Source of the DNA: Mytilisepta virgata
Taxonomy: Eukaryota; Mollusca; Bivalvia; Mytilida; Mytilidae
DNA length: 64,000 nucleotides
Reading direction: 5' to 3'
Assembly (NCBI GenBank): GCA_028015205.1
Contig: CM051517.1
Location: forward strand, 56,481,455 to 56,545,454
Shown: piece after piece, positions 9,724 to 21,353 of the stretch
How positions within the stretch are numbered: position 1 is the stretch's first letter
Layout: each line of letters starts with the position of its first letter
The notes under the pieces: generated by a model
Databases searched by the model: none
Told to the model about the DNA's origin: nothing
The model's input: the letters and a program-made list of their open reading frames with translations, nothing else
Translations under genes and position numbers: made by a program

Positions 9724-11488
9724 TAAACTATAGGAAAAACAAATTCTACTACTTGACCACACAGATAACGATATTGATGGTAAAGAGCATTTTTTATTTT
9801 GGAAATCTATCCATCTTGAACGGATCGATCTTTAAATTCGAATTATAATTTTTGATTTCTCATTTTATTAGTACACGTTCGTTTAGTTGGATTGTAGGTT
9901 AAGAACTATATCATATCTGTCTTTTTGTTTTTTTTTTTTGTTTTTTTGTTTTGTTTTTTTTTTGTTTTTTAAACATCCTGGGTTTTGTCATTGATTAACG
10001 TCCTTACAAGTCAGTGAAATCGTGAATGCAGCGGACTTATCTAACATTTCTTGTTTTGAGCTGTAACACTTAAATAATGCCTATTTTAAGGAAATATTAT
10101 CAGCTAGACTAAACACCCTCAATGATAACTTTGTACCCAATTTTTGATGTAAAATATAGACATGAAGACAGCAACCCAAAACACATATAAACAATTACAC
10201 CACATAACACATAAAAAACTTGAAAACATAAATCTATAAGACAACATGAATGAAGACTTTACTTTCTGTGCTGAAGACAACAATTAAAAGCCCTAGAAGT
10301 GACTCTTGTGACAGCATCAATTCTTCCGATATTCGTGGTTAAGTCCTATATGTCCTAGAGTAGGATGAGAAATGTAGACTTTATGCGCAGGTATATCGTT
10401 AAATTTGTATTCACAGTGCAACATAGGATGATTTTGATAAATATATGAAAATTGTAATTTATTATTTAAGTTAATCTGTATAATGAATTTGAACATTTTA
10501 CTTTTTTTCACGAAATCATAAGGTCAAGAGTCCCGGAGAAATCAACAGGTTAGAAAAGCACCGCATGGAATATTCGTATAAAAATATTACTCTAAAAATA
10601 AAAACGCTTATATTAAACTAAAAATATAAAATGGAGCTAACTGAAGTAAAAGATTAACAAGATAATGCAATACTATCACTTTCAATGTCAACACCCTCAA
10701 AAACTGAGAGTGCCATTTAGTCCTCAGGAAGAGTGAACATATCCTTTTTCAGTAACATTAACCACCATATTTTTTGTAGCAATATAGACCTACCAATGTA
10801 CGTCAGCACATGGACGAAAACGACACAGTACAGTGTATCTATAGAATGGCTAATCATCGTTTGGATATTGTATATGCTGAGATTACTTATAGACAAATAT
10901 GAAAATTTCAAAATGAATTGCCGTAAGCGGGGTCCAAAGGCAAAAATCAAATTAATTTGACGTTGAATTTCAAAAACTGCAAAATCTGCCTCGATCGGAA
11001 AATCATTCTTAAACAAACAGAAAAAGCAAATATCTACTTAATCCATACATTTATAATTTGTATTAGACTTTCTAGTGAAAACAATCTTTGAGTATATCAG
11101 AAATCGAATATTAAGTACGTTACTTTTTTTAGAACAGATATGGTTAAATCTGAAACGAAGAAAAAATCTGATTCTGAATTATGGCAAACATTATGTAACG
11201 GTACTCTTAAACAAATTAATACCGTGAGAAAAATTCTCTAATTGATCTGGCATTTGGTATTTGAGGCAATGAAGAAATCAGAAAACTACATAGAAGTATG
11301 CCCCGCACTTGATAATTATGGACAAAATTGTTTTGTTAGGAGAGATTTTTTTTTAAATTTAGAGTGTCAGTAAGACACAAATGATGCCCCCGCCTGACCA
11401 TAAGATATTATAAACAAGTCAAGAGTTCTTAACAGTATGCATGATGTTCTATCAAACTCAACTTGTATATAGATACAGGGCTGAAATA
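9724..11488. other. Intergenic, nothing recognised
   Basis: Contains a T-rich tract near 9923-9970 and unremarkable AT-rich sequence up to the left end of the Tc1-like element. Open frames on both strands around 10717-11016 overlap each other and show no domain. Confidence 0.45.
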
Positions 11489-13030
11489 CACTGAACCGCA
11501 AAAGAAACGTCGCACAAAATGACATGTTCACATACATTTATTTCAAAGTGACATTTATATATTTTAAATTAATTTTTAAAAAATTTAATGAATGATTTAC
11601 AGTCTTTTGGTTACAATGTTTACAAAAACGTCACAATTGTCGCAACGTCACATGTTTTCAATGCTGTGCTCCCACGTCCGTTAATAACGTGTATGTCCTC
11701 CACCGGCACCAATTACTGCGGCACATCTTCGGTACATGGAGTTGATGAGCCGATTAATAAACGCCATCGGAATACGTGCCCATACTCTCTGAAACGCTTG
11801 TGAAAGTTCAGCTGCAGTTGTCGGACTTGGCTGCTCATTATTCAACCGTCTTTGAACTTCGTCCCATAAATGTTCAATAGGGTTTAAATCTGGACTCAAA
11901 GCCGGCCAATCCATAACATTAGTGTTATTCTGCTGTAGGAAGTCTCTTGTGGCTCTTGCGGTATGCGCACGTGCATTGTCCTGTTGGAAAGTCTTGTTTT
12001 GATGACGTGCGAAATGGGGCTGAACATGGGGTGTCAAGACTTGGTCGATGTAACGGGCAGCTGTTACGCCATTTCCTCTGCCTGGGCCAAGGTTCTGAAA
12101 GATGACTGGACCAAGTTTAACGTTAAGGCCGATTCCACCCCATACCATGATGCTAGGTCCTCCCCACGCGTCTGTTTCCAGAATGCAGCTGTCTTCGTAA
12201 CGTTCCCCGCGTCTTCTCCACACTCTGGTTCTGCCATCGGCTGTTGAAATGCAGTAACGGCTTTCGTCAGAGAAGATGATGTTACGCCATTGTCGATTTC
12301 GCCAATTCTGTCGCTGAGTGGCCCACTGAAGACGAGCTTGACGGTGTCGAGGAGTAAGAATAGGTCCTCTTGCTGGACGGCGACATCTCATGTTTCTAGC
12401 AGCTAATCGCCGACGAACCGTATCATCACTTATGGGTCGTCCATGTGTTCCAACAGTGTTTCTGGCAGTTTCGGCAGCTGGGGTGAACCGATTCATCAAA
12501 TGGTGACGAACAATGCCTCTATTCTGTCTAGGGGTAGTGACTTGGGGTCTACCACTCCGTGGACGGTCATTTGTGCTGTTTGTTGCATTGTACCGTGTCC
12601 GTAAACGTTCAATTGTTCGAACAGCACAGTTGAAGTCGTTGGCAATAACTCTGGCAGATTGCCCAGCATCCAATCGACCAATGGCCTGTTCTCTCTGTTG
12701 TGGAGTCAGACGTTGCATAGCTTCTGTGTCAACACTGATACTAACACTCTTTAATTTTCTCCGGCCTTTTATACCCATAAAGGAGCATGAATTTCACGAA
12801 CATTTAAGATTTAAGAAAAATTACCGCCAAGTGTGTCCCACGAGCGGTTTTAGGTACGGTCGCTCTACGATATCAACTGAAAATTATTCAACCGAAAATT
12901 TAATTCACAGGTAATTTAATCTTACCTGGTGATGTAATCGTAATACTGATTATATAAAAATCATTAATTAATATTTATTTTGAATTTTGCTAACATTTTG
13001 AAAAAGCGACGTTTCTTTTGCGGTTCAGTA
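11489..13030 (-). mobile_element. Complete Tc1-like DNA transposon
   Basis: The terminal inverted repeats are about 25 bp. The left end starts CACTGAACCGCAAAAGAAAC and the right end, reversed, starts TACTGAACCGCAAAAGAAAC, differing at the first base. TA flanks both sides (11487-11488 and 13031-13032), the standard Tc1/mariner target duplication. The 1,542-bp length and a single intact transposase frame fit an autonomous element. Confidence 0.92.
11681..12778 (-). CDS. Tc1-family transposase, DD34E, intact
   Basis: A 365-residue cut-and-paste transposase that would act in the nucleus on the element's own ends. An N-terminal helix-turn-helix region (about residues 21-65, MQRLTPQQRE onward) is followed by a GRP hinge (76-78) and a second DNA-binding segment (about 85-140). 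Catalytic residues are Asp171 (IIFSDES), Asp267 (QQDNARAH) and Glu302 (NPIEHLWD), with 34 residues between the last two as in Tc1 proteins. The glycine-rich box is near WGGPSIMVWGG (205-215). The first Met is used; Met21 is an alternative that would give the more usual length of about 345. No frameshift or stop interrupts it. Confidence 0.93.
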   Translation of the reverse strand: MGIKGRRKLKSVSISVDTEAMQRLTPQQREQAIGRLDAGQSARVIANDFNCAVRTIERLRTRYNATNSTNDRPRSGRPQVTTPRQNRGIVRHHLMNRFTPAAETARNTVGTHGRPISDDTVRRRLAARNMRCRRPARGPILTPRHRQARLQWATQRQNWRNRQWRNIIFSDESRYCISTADGRTRVWRRRGERYEDSCILETDAWGGPSIMVWGGIGLNVKLGPVIFQNLGPGRGNGVTAARYIDQVLTPHVQPHFARHQNKTFQQDNARAHTARATRDFLQQNNTNVMDWPALSPDLNPIEHLWDEVQRRLNNEQPSPTTAAELSQAFQRVWARIPMAFINRLINSMYRRCAAVIGAGGGHTRY

Positions 13031-13054
13031 TATTACCTTTAATTTTTCATTCCT

Positions 13055-13437
13055 GATATGTAAATATAAAGGTATTACATGTGATGGAATGGGTATAATT
13101 CTTTATTATGTGTATAAACATCCTGCAAAATATTAAAACTGTAGCTCTAAAACTGTAGGAGAAGTTAGTCGGACAAACCACGTTCCCTTTATGCAGCTAA
13201 TAGGGGAAAAAATCCTGTCCAACTACCTGCCATTTTTAGAATATTTGAAAAAAATCAAAATCCTATAGACATGCTTACCTCTATTATGTGTATAAAGCTC
13301 CTATAAAATATCAAAGATGTAGCTCCAAAACTGTAGGAGAAGATAGCCGGACAAACCATGTATCTATATCCCGACGGAACAGGGGTAAATTAATATGCCC
13401 CCCCCCCCCCCCCCCCGACTCTTCGTCGCGGGGCATA
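13055..13437 (-). mobile_element. Fragment of a minisatellite element with a terminal hairpin
   Basis: On the minus strand a hairpin, ATGCCCCGCGACGAAGAG then a G-run and GGCAT (about 13390-13433), is followed by two copies of a 180-bp unit. The anchor TATTATGTGTATAAA occurs at 13104 and 13284. The design matches the elements at 1634, 30600 and 40534, but the other end is not recognisable. A C-run of about 20 at 13397 may be mis-sized. Confidence 0.5.
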
Positions 13438-13603
13438 ACAACACAAGCCCAAAAATTTGTGGGAAAAGAAAACAGGCTCGAAATTTTGGTGATGGAAAAT
13501 ACAGGATTGAATATGAACTGGAACAAATAGTATTATATTTTGAGGAAAATTAGCATTCGTAAATACAATCTAGGCTCACAAATCAATTCTTTACCCTCCA
13601 CAA

Positions 13604-14975
13604 TCTATAATACTAAATTTACGAATTAGCCGAATAGGCGGCAAAACGCGTGATTCAAAATAAACGATGTATAGTTCAGATTATAAAGGTTATTATCGGA
13701 TTTGACAATCTGCATTTATAAATTTAAACTACAGTTTTGTTTATGTGCAAATGGAATTTGTATGCACTTTTCCGATATGAATTCTCCCAACGTATCCCTT
13801 AGAAGGTTCTCGAAGGCATCATTTAAGCACATTGATTTAAATAAACAAGTATGCACATATTTTTAATGTAGTTCTGTTTGAAATTACGGAAGAAGAATAA
13901 AAAAAAATTAAAAACATTCTCCTTCGAGTGGGATGTTTCCGCTTTATGTATTCAGGATTGTTTTTCTACAATAACGCAATTTCTCCTAACTGTAAAGGTT
14001 ATGAACTTTGAAGATAATGAAGAAGTAAAGTAAATTTCAGAGGAATTCCTAACTTAGTTGTTTTTTGGATTGCTCGGATGTTTACCTTGCACAAAGTGAT
14101 AAAACCAACCATTATCTATTTTTAAATTATTTGTCATGTGACCTGTCTAAATATATCTCTACTGTAAGCCCTAGATAAAAATATTTTTAACAAATGGTCA
14201 TCTTTATCATTAATGACGAAATTTATCTCGGACATCTTTGATAAATATAAACGTGGACAACACAAGCAGCCACACACTAAATATGCTTTCACCTTCTGAT
14301 TATTGGATATATTTGTGAAATTAAGCCTCGCTTGCCCTGCCCATGATGACAATGGAACAATTGGACCAACTATTTTCCAAAAATATGCTCTAACTAACTC
14401 ACGGCATCTTTTGAAAAATTCATCCGTCACTAAGGAAATGTTTACATCTACAATTTCATTTTCATATTTATTCTGAAGGAAAAAGGTAATGCATTATGAA
14501 ATGTGTATTTAATGAAAGCTTTTCATCAAGTTCCAGTTCAGAATTAATTATAACAATAAAAATATTGACAATTTATGTGGTTGTGTTTTCGTCATAGATT
14601 TTGACTTTGATGGCACCTTAAGGTCCATTTTGGTAATTCTACGTGGCATACAGTCTACTGCATCAGTGGATACATCTTCGGTAGTAACGAACAGCCATGA
14701 CAATTGGGTCACGATGACCTACATTTCACGCTTCATTGACTTTGGTTAAAGTCTGCATTAAAATTCATTTCTAAGAATACTACATGCAGCACATATAGAC
14801 ATGAAACTATCAGTTGATACCACCTACTTGACAGGAAAGTTTATGGAAGCCTGCCACATCATCCATATTGAGTTCCTGTTCCATGAATGGCATGGCCGCA
14901 ACAAATTTTTATAGTCAATATGGCCACCACAAAAAAAAGCTTATTTTCCCGCGCTCGCGCGGGTTCAATGTCTAG
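13604..14975 (+). mobile_element. Non-autonomous Helitron, copy 1
   Basis: It begins TCTATAATACTAAATTTACG and ends CTAG. Twelve bases from the 3' end sits a perfect hairpin, CCCGCGC-TC-GCGCGGG (14948-14963). Insertion is between A (13603) and T (14976) with no target duplication. A 5' TC, a 3' CTRR, a hairpin 10-12 bases before the end and A/T insertion are the defining Helitron marks. No Rep/helicase gene is present, so it would depend on an autonomous partner. It is similar over nearly its whole length to the copy at 23515. Confidence 0.88.
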
Positions 14976-16193
14976 TAAAAACCTAATGGTTCCACTCTTA
15001 AGAAGAAAAAGATGTATGCTTTGTATGCTATTTTATAAGATACATTATAAAAACAACGATGCATTATAAAACGAAAGGGTAAAAACCGAAAATATAATTC
15101 CTATAATCTTTAATATAACACTTGTATGCGAGTAGTCTTTCATGACGGCCAATAGTGTCGGTTTGAGCAAAATTCTTGTTTTGATTTAAAGTGTTTATAT
15201 GATTATAAGAAAACATTTTTGCTTTTTGGAATAAAAGAAATTAAACAGAAAAAAATCGGCCAGTAATAGAAGAAACAGAAGAAAGTCAATAGTTCCTTTG
15301 ACCCGTACGTCTACACAAATTAAAGTGCATAAAACAATTGAAATATGGAATGATTCATTCAAAATTATGTAATTTCATTTAACATGTTTTCGTGTACCAA
15401 ATACCAATTACAAATAAACGTGCATACATTACAAAAATTTATAATACACTTTTTTTTCTAATTGCTTCCGTGGATTGTTGTCATTTATCTTAAAATATTT
15501 TTAAAGACTTTTCAATAAAACAACAAAATGGATAACAGGGAAGATCAACAATGACATACCAATCAATCAACGACAGCCAATCAAATGCTTTATTTAAAAA
15601 AATCAAAATAATTCATTTTTTTTAGTGCGAGGAATAGTACTCAATGACCACAATCCGTTGCGCAATTTTGGAATCTCTTTTATAAATTTACTGTATTTCT
15701 CCAGTATATTTCCCCTCTATAAAAGTTTTTTAAGAATAGTTTTGTTCTAGATTTAAGTAGAAAGTTTTAAAAACGAACTATAGTCCTTTTTTTTTAAATT
15801 TGAATGAGCTGTCGTGAGTGAAGGGGAGATTTGGTCAGATGCATATATTTCAAAATATTGGTTGGAAGTTGTGTCTGCATGAATTTTGCAAGCCTAGGGA
15901 GTATATTTGCAAATATTTTGAGTTAGCCCTGATGATTTTTTTTAAAAAAATGTCATGTTAATACCCTTTAAACACGAGAGAGATTACGTGCGATTTTTCA
16001 AACTCAATTTTATTTCAATATAAAATGCGCACTAATTAACTATAATAATTAAATATGGTCTCGGACAGATTGTGTGATTACTAACACAGCAGGGGTGGAG
16101 CTAACATTAAATAGATTTTAAAGGGTTAAAGCTTTGGAGAAACTTTTCCAATTCATTAAGTTGATACTTTTCGACGATATATACATTTTACCA
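14976..16193. other. Intergenic, nothing recognised
   Basis: AT-rich sequence with no supported gene, repeat end or RNA structure. Confidence 0.4.
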
Positions 16194-16263
16194 CACATTA
16201 AGCAGATACTTTTGTATTGGTCTGAATATTTTCAGACCACTACAAAAGTATCTGCTTAATGTG
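16194..16263. repeat. 70-bp hairpin, arms about 30 bp
   Basis: CACATTAAGCAGATACTTTT is matched in reverse by AAAAGTATCTGCTTAATGTG, with a short loop containing CTGAATATTTTCAG. Probably a MITE remnant or foldback. Confidence 0.75.
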
Positions 16264-16275
16264 CTACTCTTACGT

Positions 16276-16628
16276 TTTTTTACAAAACTTTTACGGGTGT
16301 CATCACGAATTGATTGACCGTTACAGTGTTCCAATATCTAAGATGATGTTGGACATGTTCCAACGTCGTAACATTTCATGTGTCTCGATCCACCGATTTG
16401 TGAATTTCATCGGATTGACTTTGTTGAATTTCACGACGGGTGCCGTATACGGAGTAGGAACTGCTTATCCTTCCGGAGCACCTGGGTTCACTCCTGGTTT
16501 TTATAGGAGTTCGTGTTGTTCATTGTTTTTTAGTTTTCAGTGTTTATTTGTTGTGCTTGTGGCTGTTCATTTGTTTTCCCGGGTTTGTCTGTCCAATGGA
16601 TTACGTTTTTTTTTATTTGCTCCTTAGG
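16276..16628 (+). repeat. Dispersed repeat R340, copy 1
   Basis: About 350 bp that closely match 20803-21142. Both contain GTTCCAATATCTAAGATGATG, GGTTCACTCCTGGTTTTTAT and a T-rich end followed by GCTCCTTA. I recall similar sequence as widespread in mytilid DNA. No encoded protein is evident, so the repeat class is unknown. Confidence 0.8.
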
Positions 16629-17254
16629 TATGTTTGTCCTCCCTAATAAGGATCAACAACAAACTTCATCGTGCATATTTTTCAATAATACCAACGGATG
16701 TTTGTACGATAGTTTTACACGAAACAACACGGTTTTTCAAATTATATTGATGTAATTACATATGTAATCACAACATAAGCTTGTGAAATGTCCTTGTAGG
16801 TTAAATTTGACTGCATTAAAGTGTTCATCTTCATACATCCAGGTACATGTAAGTGATTAATATGACAGAAAATCTTGTTTCTTGAATCTAAAAAAAATAT
16901 AAAGATTAATAACAGAGACTCTATAGCATGCATGCATGTATGTATCAAATTAGTTGTTGAGCATTAAAGTATACCCTTCCGGGCAACTCCAAGGCCACCC
17001 TAACTGCTATAAGAGCTAGTACTGATTGTTATGCACAGCATAACAGATGTCCCCTGTCATTCCATTGCCACTGTAGCCCCAAATATAAATTGTTACGCAA
17101 GTAGAATTTTTTTTTTTTTTATGGGGGGGGGGGGATTGTTATGATCTTTTTCCGATATTTTCAACTTACACGTCAGCCATCTTTGATTTTTTTTTAATTG
17201 CTCGTGTATACCATTTTCGATGGTGCTGAACATTTCTACGCTAAAATTGGATGG
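16629..17254. other. Intergenic, G-run near 17119
   Basis: A T run passes into about ten G at 17110-17133. Nothing else was recognised. Confidence 0.4.
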
Positions 17255-17605
17255 ATGGGTGGATGAATTATTGTTTAACGTCCAGTGGCAACCAGGTGCA
17301 TATCAGGACGAGATCATGTTGATATGGTAATGAATATGATCCATGCTTTGTACTAGACCGACACGCTATGTCGGATTTTTAATGTGCTAGCTCACGAGGT
17401 AACTGTCCGCAGGAAGACATATCACCTCACTCGGACACATTATGACTCCGAGCCGACCAGTCTTTGCTCTTACTCCTAGATGCCGCGTGCTTGGCGGGGA
17501 AGCAGCAAATACCAATTTTAATGTCTTTTGTTTGACCCGGCCAGTGATCGAACCTGCAACCTTCCGCACTCGGGACGAGCACGCTACCGCGAGACCACCG
17601 AGGTA
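17255..17605 (-). mobile_element. tRNA-related SINE (family B)
   Basis: On the minus strand the head carries an A-box-like TGGTCTCGCGG (17597-17587) and a B-box, AGGTTCGATCA (17555-17545). The body extends left to TTATTGTTTAACGTCC. A decayed fragment of the same family lies at 63485-63630. Confidence 0.75.
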
Positions 17606-17647
17606 TTTACTGGCGGCCATTTTCAGAAACTTTCTTAAGTTAAATAT

Positions 17648-17809
17648 AGATTCTCCTTCAGGTACGAGTGGGTTAATGAATTTCTCCACCCGAGATAGTT
17701 AAATTTTCGATTTTCAACACGCGAGCTTTTGCGAGCGTGTTAAAATCTAAAATTTAACTATTGAGGGTGGAGAAATTCCATAACTCACGAGTAAATTGAA
17801 GGAGAATCT
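17648..17809. repeat. 162-bp foldback element
   Basis: AGATTCTCCTTCA and TGAAGGAGAATCT mark the ends. The arms continue as GAATTTCTCCACCC and GGGTGGAGAAATTC around a central inverted stretch with ACACGC and GCGTGT. It directly follows the family-B SINE. Confidence 0.75.
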
Positions 17810-18558
17810 GTTTCTCCTTTGATTTTCGACAAAAACCTCAAGAAAATGTCGTTGCTATGTAGTTTGTTTACGTAAACGTCATTTCGGGACTTCTCTAGTT
17901 TATCGTTCCAATAACTGCAGAAAAAACCGCGGTCATTCCCACGTAGAAATTTAATCACCGGGAAGTGGTTAAAAATATTATGTATTTTTATCCCACCGAT
18001 TAAATACGTCAAGAATAGGAGAAAAAGTATTATCTCTTAATATCAATCTATTTATAGAAATCATGTAAAATGACTGTAAATTTCTGATTTCAGTGAATAT
18101 TATTGGCTGTAATTTGTTATTTCAGTATTTTCATTTCAGCCGTTTTGATCATCAAATAAAACATTTACCTATAGAATGCTACAAGCTCCATGTTCTGTCA
18201 ATGGATTATCCTTTGACGGATGAACGAAATGATCTGTAGCTTCGTTCTCTTGTATGTGACTTCTCAATCTACGAAGTTAAATTATCAATTCTGTAAGTTT
18301 CTGAGCAAATTTTCAACGTTGTGCGCTTCAAGGAACTTTTATCTCTACTTATCAGAAAGACCCCTAGATGTTCCCAATATATTTCCGTGTACGGTCCAGG
18401 ATAAGTACTGAGTTACAGGTCCCCTCACTTCAAAGCCAAGTACCGGTATGTTATGATATTGTAATTATTATATTATTTATCTTGGCCTAATTTGTTTTGT
18501 GTGGCCTTATAACATGTATAATATGCTTACATAATACTTATAGTTGTTTACCAAATAA
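17810..18558. other. Intergenic, nothing recognised
   Basis: AT-rich spacer with no supported feature. Confidence 0.4.
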
Positions 18559-19083
18559 TGTTATAACTGCGCAGTTTAGAAATCACTGGAACAATAATAG
18601 ATACTGATGGAATGACTAGAACTTTCTATTTGACTTACGTAATAATTCTGGTGTAATTTAAACTTCTACCGTATTCTAGAAGGATTCTATGGATTTCCGT
18701 GGTGGTTATATATACGGACGAAGGTTGGACTTTCAGGGCAGAACATATCGGACCAGACATTAACATTCTTGCGTTCTCAGCTTTGGATTGACACACTTTT
18801 ATTAACGTTACACACATCATACTTGACACACTTTTATTTACGTTACATCATAGGCCTACTAGATTGTGACTGATTGGATATAATATTCCGTTTGGATTCC
18901 CGCAACAGTGACGAGAAGAATTCCGGAGAAAAGAAAAGACAAAGGATTTTGAACAGTTAAGTTGACATTTTATTTTGTATAATATTTTTTTTTATCAACT
19001 TGTATATAATAAATCTTGTTAAATTTTATTATTGATTTGTGTCTTTTGTTGGCTACAATTTAAAGGTGATTTCGGTCGTAACA
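18559..19083 (+). mobile_element. Possible solo LTR
   Basis: The segment starts TGTTATAAC and ends GTCGTAACA, a TG...CA pair with short inverted termini. A TATA-like box (near 18706) and an AATAAA (near 19008) follow in the order expected of an LTR promoter and polyadenylation signal. No matching target duplication was found and there is no second copy in the window, so this is tentative. Confidence 0.3.
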
Positions 19084-19391
19084 GTTTAAAAAGAGTGGAA
19101 AACCCAACGAATAAAAATAGATAATCTGATAAATTATTTTTATTGGTTATGAGACTTCAATCATCAACAACAAGCAAAATATTTTATTCTCAAAAGGCAA
19201 ATGTCACTTGATAAATTTACAATACTTACACTGGGGGTGGGAGGGTATGGATTCACCAAGGTGAAATTAAAGATTTGTTAATTTTTCTAATGAATTTGCA
19301 AAATTTTCTTCAAAGAACAGATTGTTTTTGCACTGATGTGGCGCAGCTAAGATCAATATAATAATATTTTATGGATAGAATGTATACATAC

Positions 19392-20335
19392 GGTCCAGTA
19401 AATCTAGCATAAATTTGACCCTAACCTTAAAGTAATTGCAGCAGAAGATTTTTCAGTTTTAATCTTTATCATTATACCCCAAATATACACAGAAAAAAGT
19501 CCAACAAAATCTAACTTGAGGAAGACTAAAAAATCACGATTTTAAAATTCCTATGGAGATTTGCAATGAAAATGGGAGATAACTCTGCAAAAAGCCAGAA
19601 ATATCAATAAAAATTGACACACAATTATAACTTTACCGCTTCTATTCAGCAGAATGTATTGATTCTTGATATTTTAGTCGTCTTTAGAGTATAAAAAACA
19701 GCTCTAAAGGTGTTTTCATATCTTTTATCAAGCTACAACCTAGACTTCGTAATTCATTAGTTGACCATTTATTAAATTATTCAGTCAACATGTCAAGGTA
19801 ACGAATCTCAAATTTAATAAAAATAATTAAGCATACATTCTTCTTTTTGTGGTTTAAAGTTTCTTTAAACAAGGTAGATGCTCAACAAATATAATTTACA
19901 GATCTGAACAATACCAAATTTTCACATTATTTTTTCAAAATGGTCACAAAGCCACAAATTTGCAATTTCTTTAATGAAAAATGCGCAAAAAAAAAAATAA
20001 AAATACCGATAACACTTCGGTTTTGTACATTTCATGAGTAGAAGATTATACAATATAATCAAATACGAATTTATAACCCCATCAAAGTATCATACTTTAC
20101 ATGGATTTTAAGAAAATCAACCAAAACCTGACAAAAAAGACTCATTTTTGCGGAGTTATCTTCCCCTTCCAATGTTAATTTCCATAGGAAATTAAAAATG
20201 CTGATTTTGAATTTTCCTCAAGTTAGATTTTATGGGACTTTTTTCTGTGTATATTTGGGGCTTAATGCTATAAATAAGAACTAAAACATTTTCTTTTGCA
20301 ATTAGTTTGAGGTTAAAACTTAATTTGACTGGACT
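19392..20335. mobile_element. 944-bp foldback element with arms of about 200 bp
   Basis: The left end GGTCCAGTAAATCTAGC pairs with a right end finishing TTTGACTGGACT. Complementarity is strong over CCCCAAATATACACAGAAAA / TTTTCTGTGTATATTTGGGG and continues to GGGAGATAACTCTGCAAAAA near 19600. There is no open frame. It is a long-arm MITE or foldback. Confidence 0.75.
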
Positions 20336-20802
20336 ATTAATCTTAGCCAAATTTTAAAACAATGTAAAATTGTGACACTATACGTTTCTACAACACCATA
20401 CTACATCTCAAATAGTAATGAGGTTAAAGATTTCGTTAACCTAGTTAGAAGTCAGTAGATTTACATCATGGATACAGGAGGACAGATTTATGACATTGTG
20501 TGACTATATGTAGATGTTTTAACTATGATGCTCTGTCCTAATATTGACCTACTTGGGTGATGTCAACAGTGTGAGAGCTATGTTGGCTAAATATTGTGAT
20601 TCCACTGGTACAAATGCACATGGAAATGGACGATCGTATAAAAAGGAAGTGAGCGATTAAGAAGGACACTTTAACTTTTTCTTTCTTATCAAAGAAATTC
20701 TTTTCTAGAACCCAAGTAATTACAATTTCACTATTGTTTCACGGGTATGATTTATTGTACAACGCATTTTCTTTCTTAGTTGATGTCATCACTTTGGAAA
20801 TT

Positions 20803-21142
20803 TTACGGTCGTTATCACAAATTGATTGACTATTACAGTGTTCCAATATCTAAGATGATGTTGGACCTGTTCCCACTCTCGTAACCTTTCGGCATGTGCC
20901 TCCACCGATTTGTGACTTCCCCCGGATTGACTTTGTTGAACTTCACGACAGGTGCCGTATACGGAGCAGGACTTGAACTGCTTACCCTTCCGGAACACAT
21001 GGGTTCACTCCTGGTTTTTATAGGAGTTCGTGTTGTTCATTGTTTTTTTAGTTTTCTGTTTTTAATTGTTGTACTTGTGGTTGTTCATTTGTCTTCCCGG
21101 ATTTGTCTGTAAAATGGATTACGTTTTTTTTTATTGCTCCTT
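20803..21142 (+). repeat. Dispersed repeat R340, copy 2
   Basis: Second copy of the repeat at 16276-16628, in the same orientation, with the same internal landmarks and T-rich end. It directly abuts a Ty3/Gypsy-like coding remnant, which may mean the repeat inserted into that retroelement. Confidence 0.8.
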
Positions 21143-21143
21143 A

Positions 21144-21353
21144 TGCTAAAACCATATTTTGAGCGTACTAATGAAGGTGAGAGTAAACCAGTTGCCACTT
21201 TAGCCATGGTTAAATTGGAGAACGATCATGACAAACCAGACATAATTGAACCATCTTTTGATTCCAAGACTATGGAACAAACTGTTAGATTGAAAAAATC
21301 TGAAATTTTGTCAAAAATTTTAAAAAATAATGTGAAAATTTGTCCTTTTTAAT
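21144..21353 (+). pseudogene. Ty3/Gypsy polyprotein remnant
   Basis: The frame reads MLKPYFER followed by an acidic linker and LKKSEILSKIL. In mollusc and other Gypsy polyproteins the integrase tail ends with a VNMLKPY motif, and this piece fits just after it. The upstream integrase is replaced by the R340 repeat and a stop follows at 21351, so only a short dead fragment remains. The match is from memory of the motif. Confidence 0.45.

Noticed and set aside
11963..12914. Plus-strand frames across the Tc1-like element
   Set aside because: Antisense of the transposase, which carries the catalytic residues and fits the family length.
16259..16627. A 122-codon plus-strand gene
   Set aside because: It lies within the dispersed R340 repeat and the frame is not conserved in the second copy at 20803.
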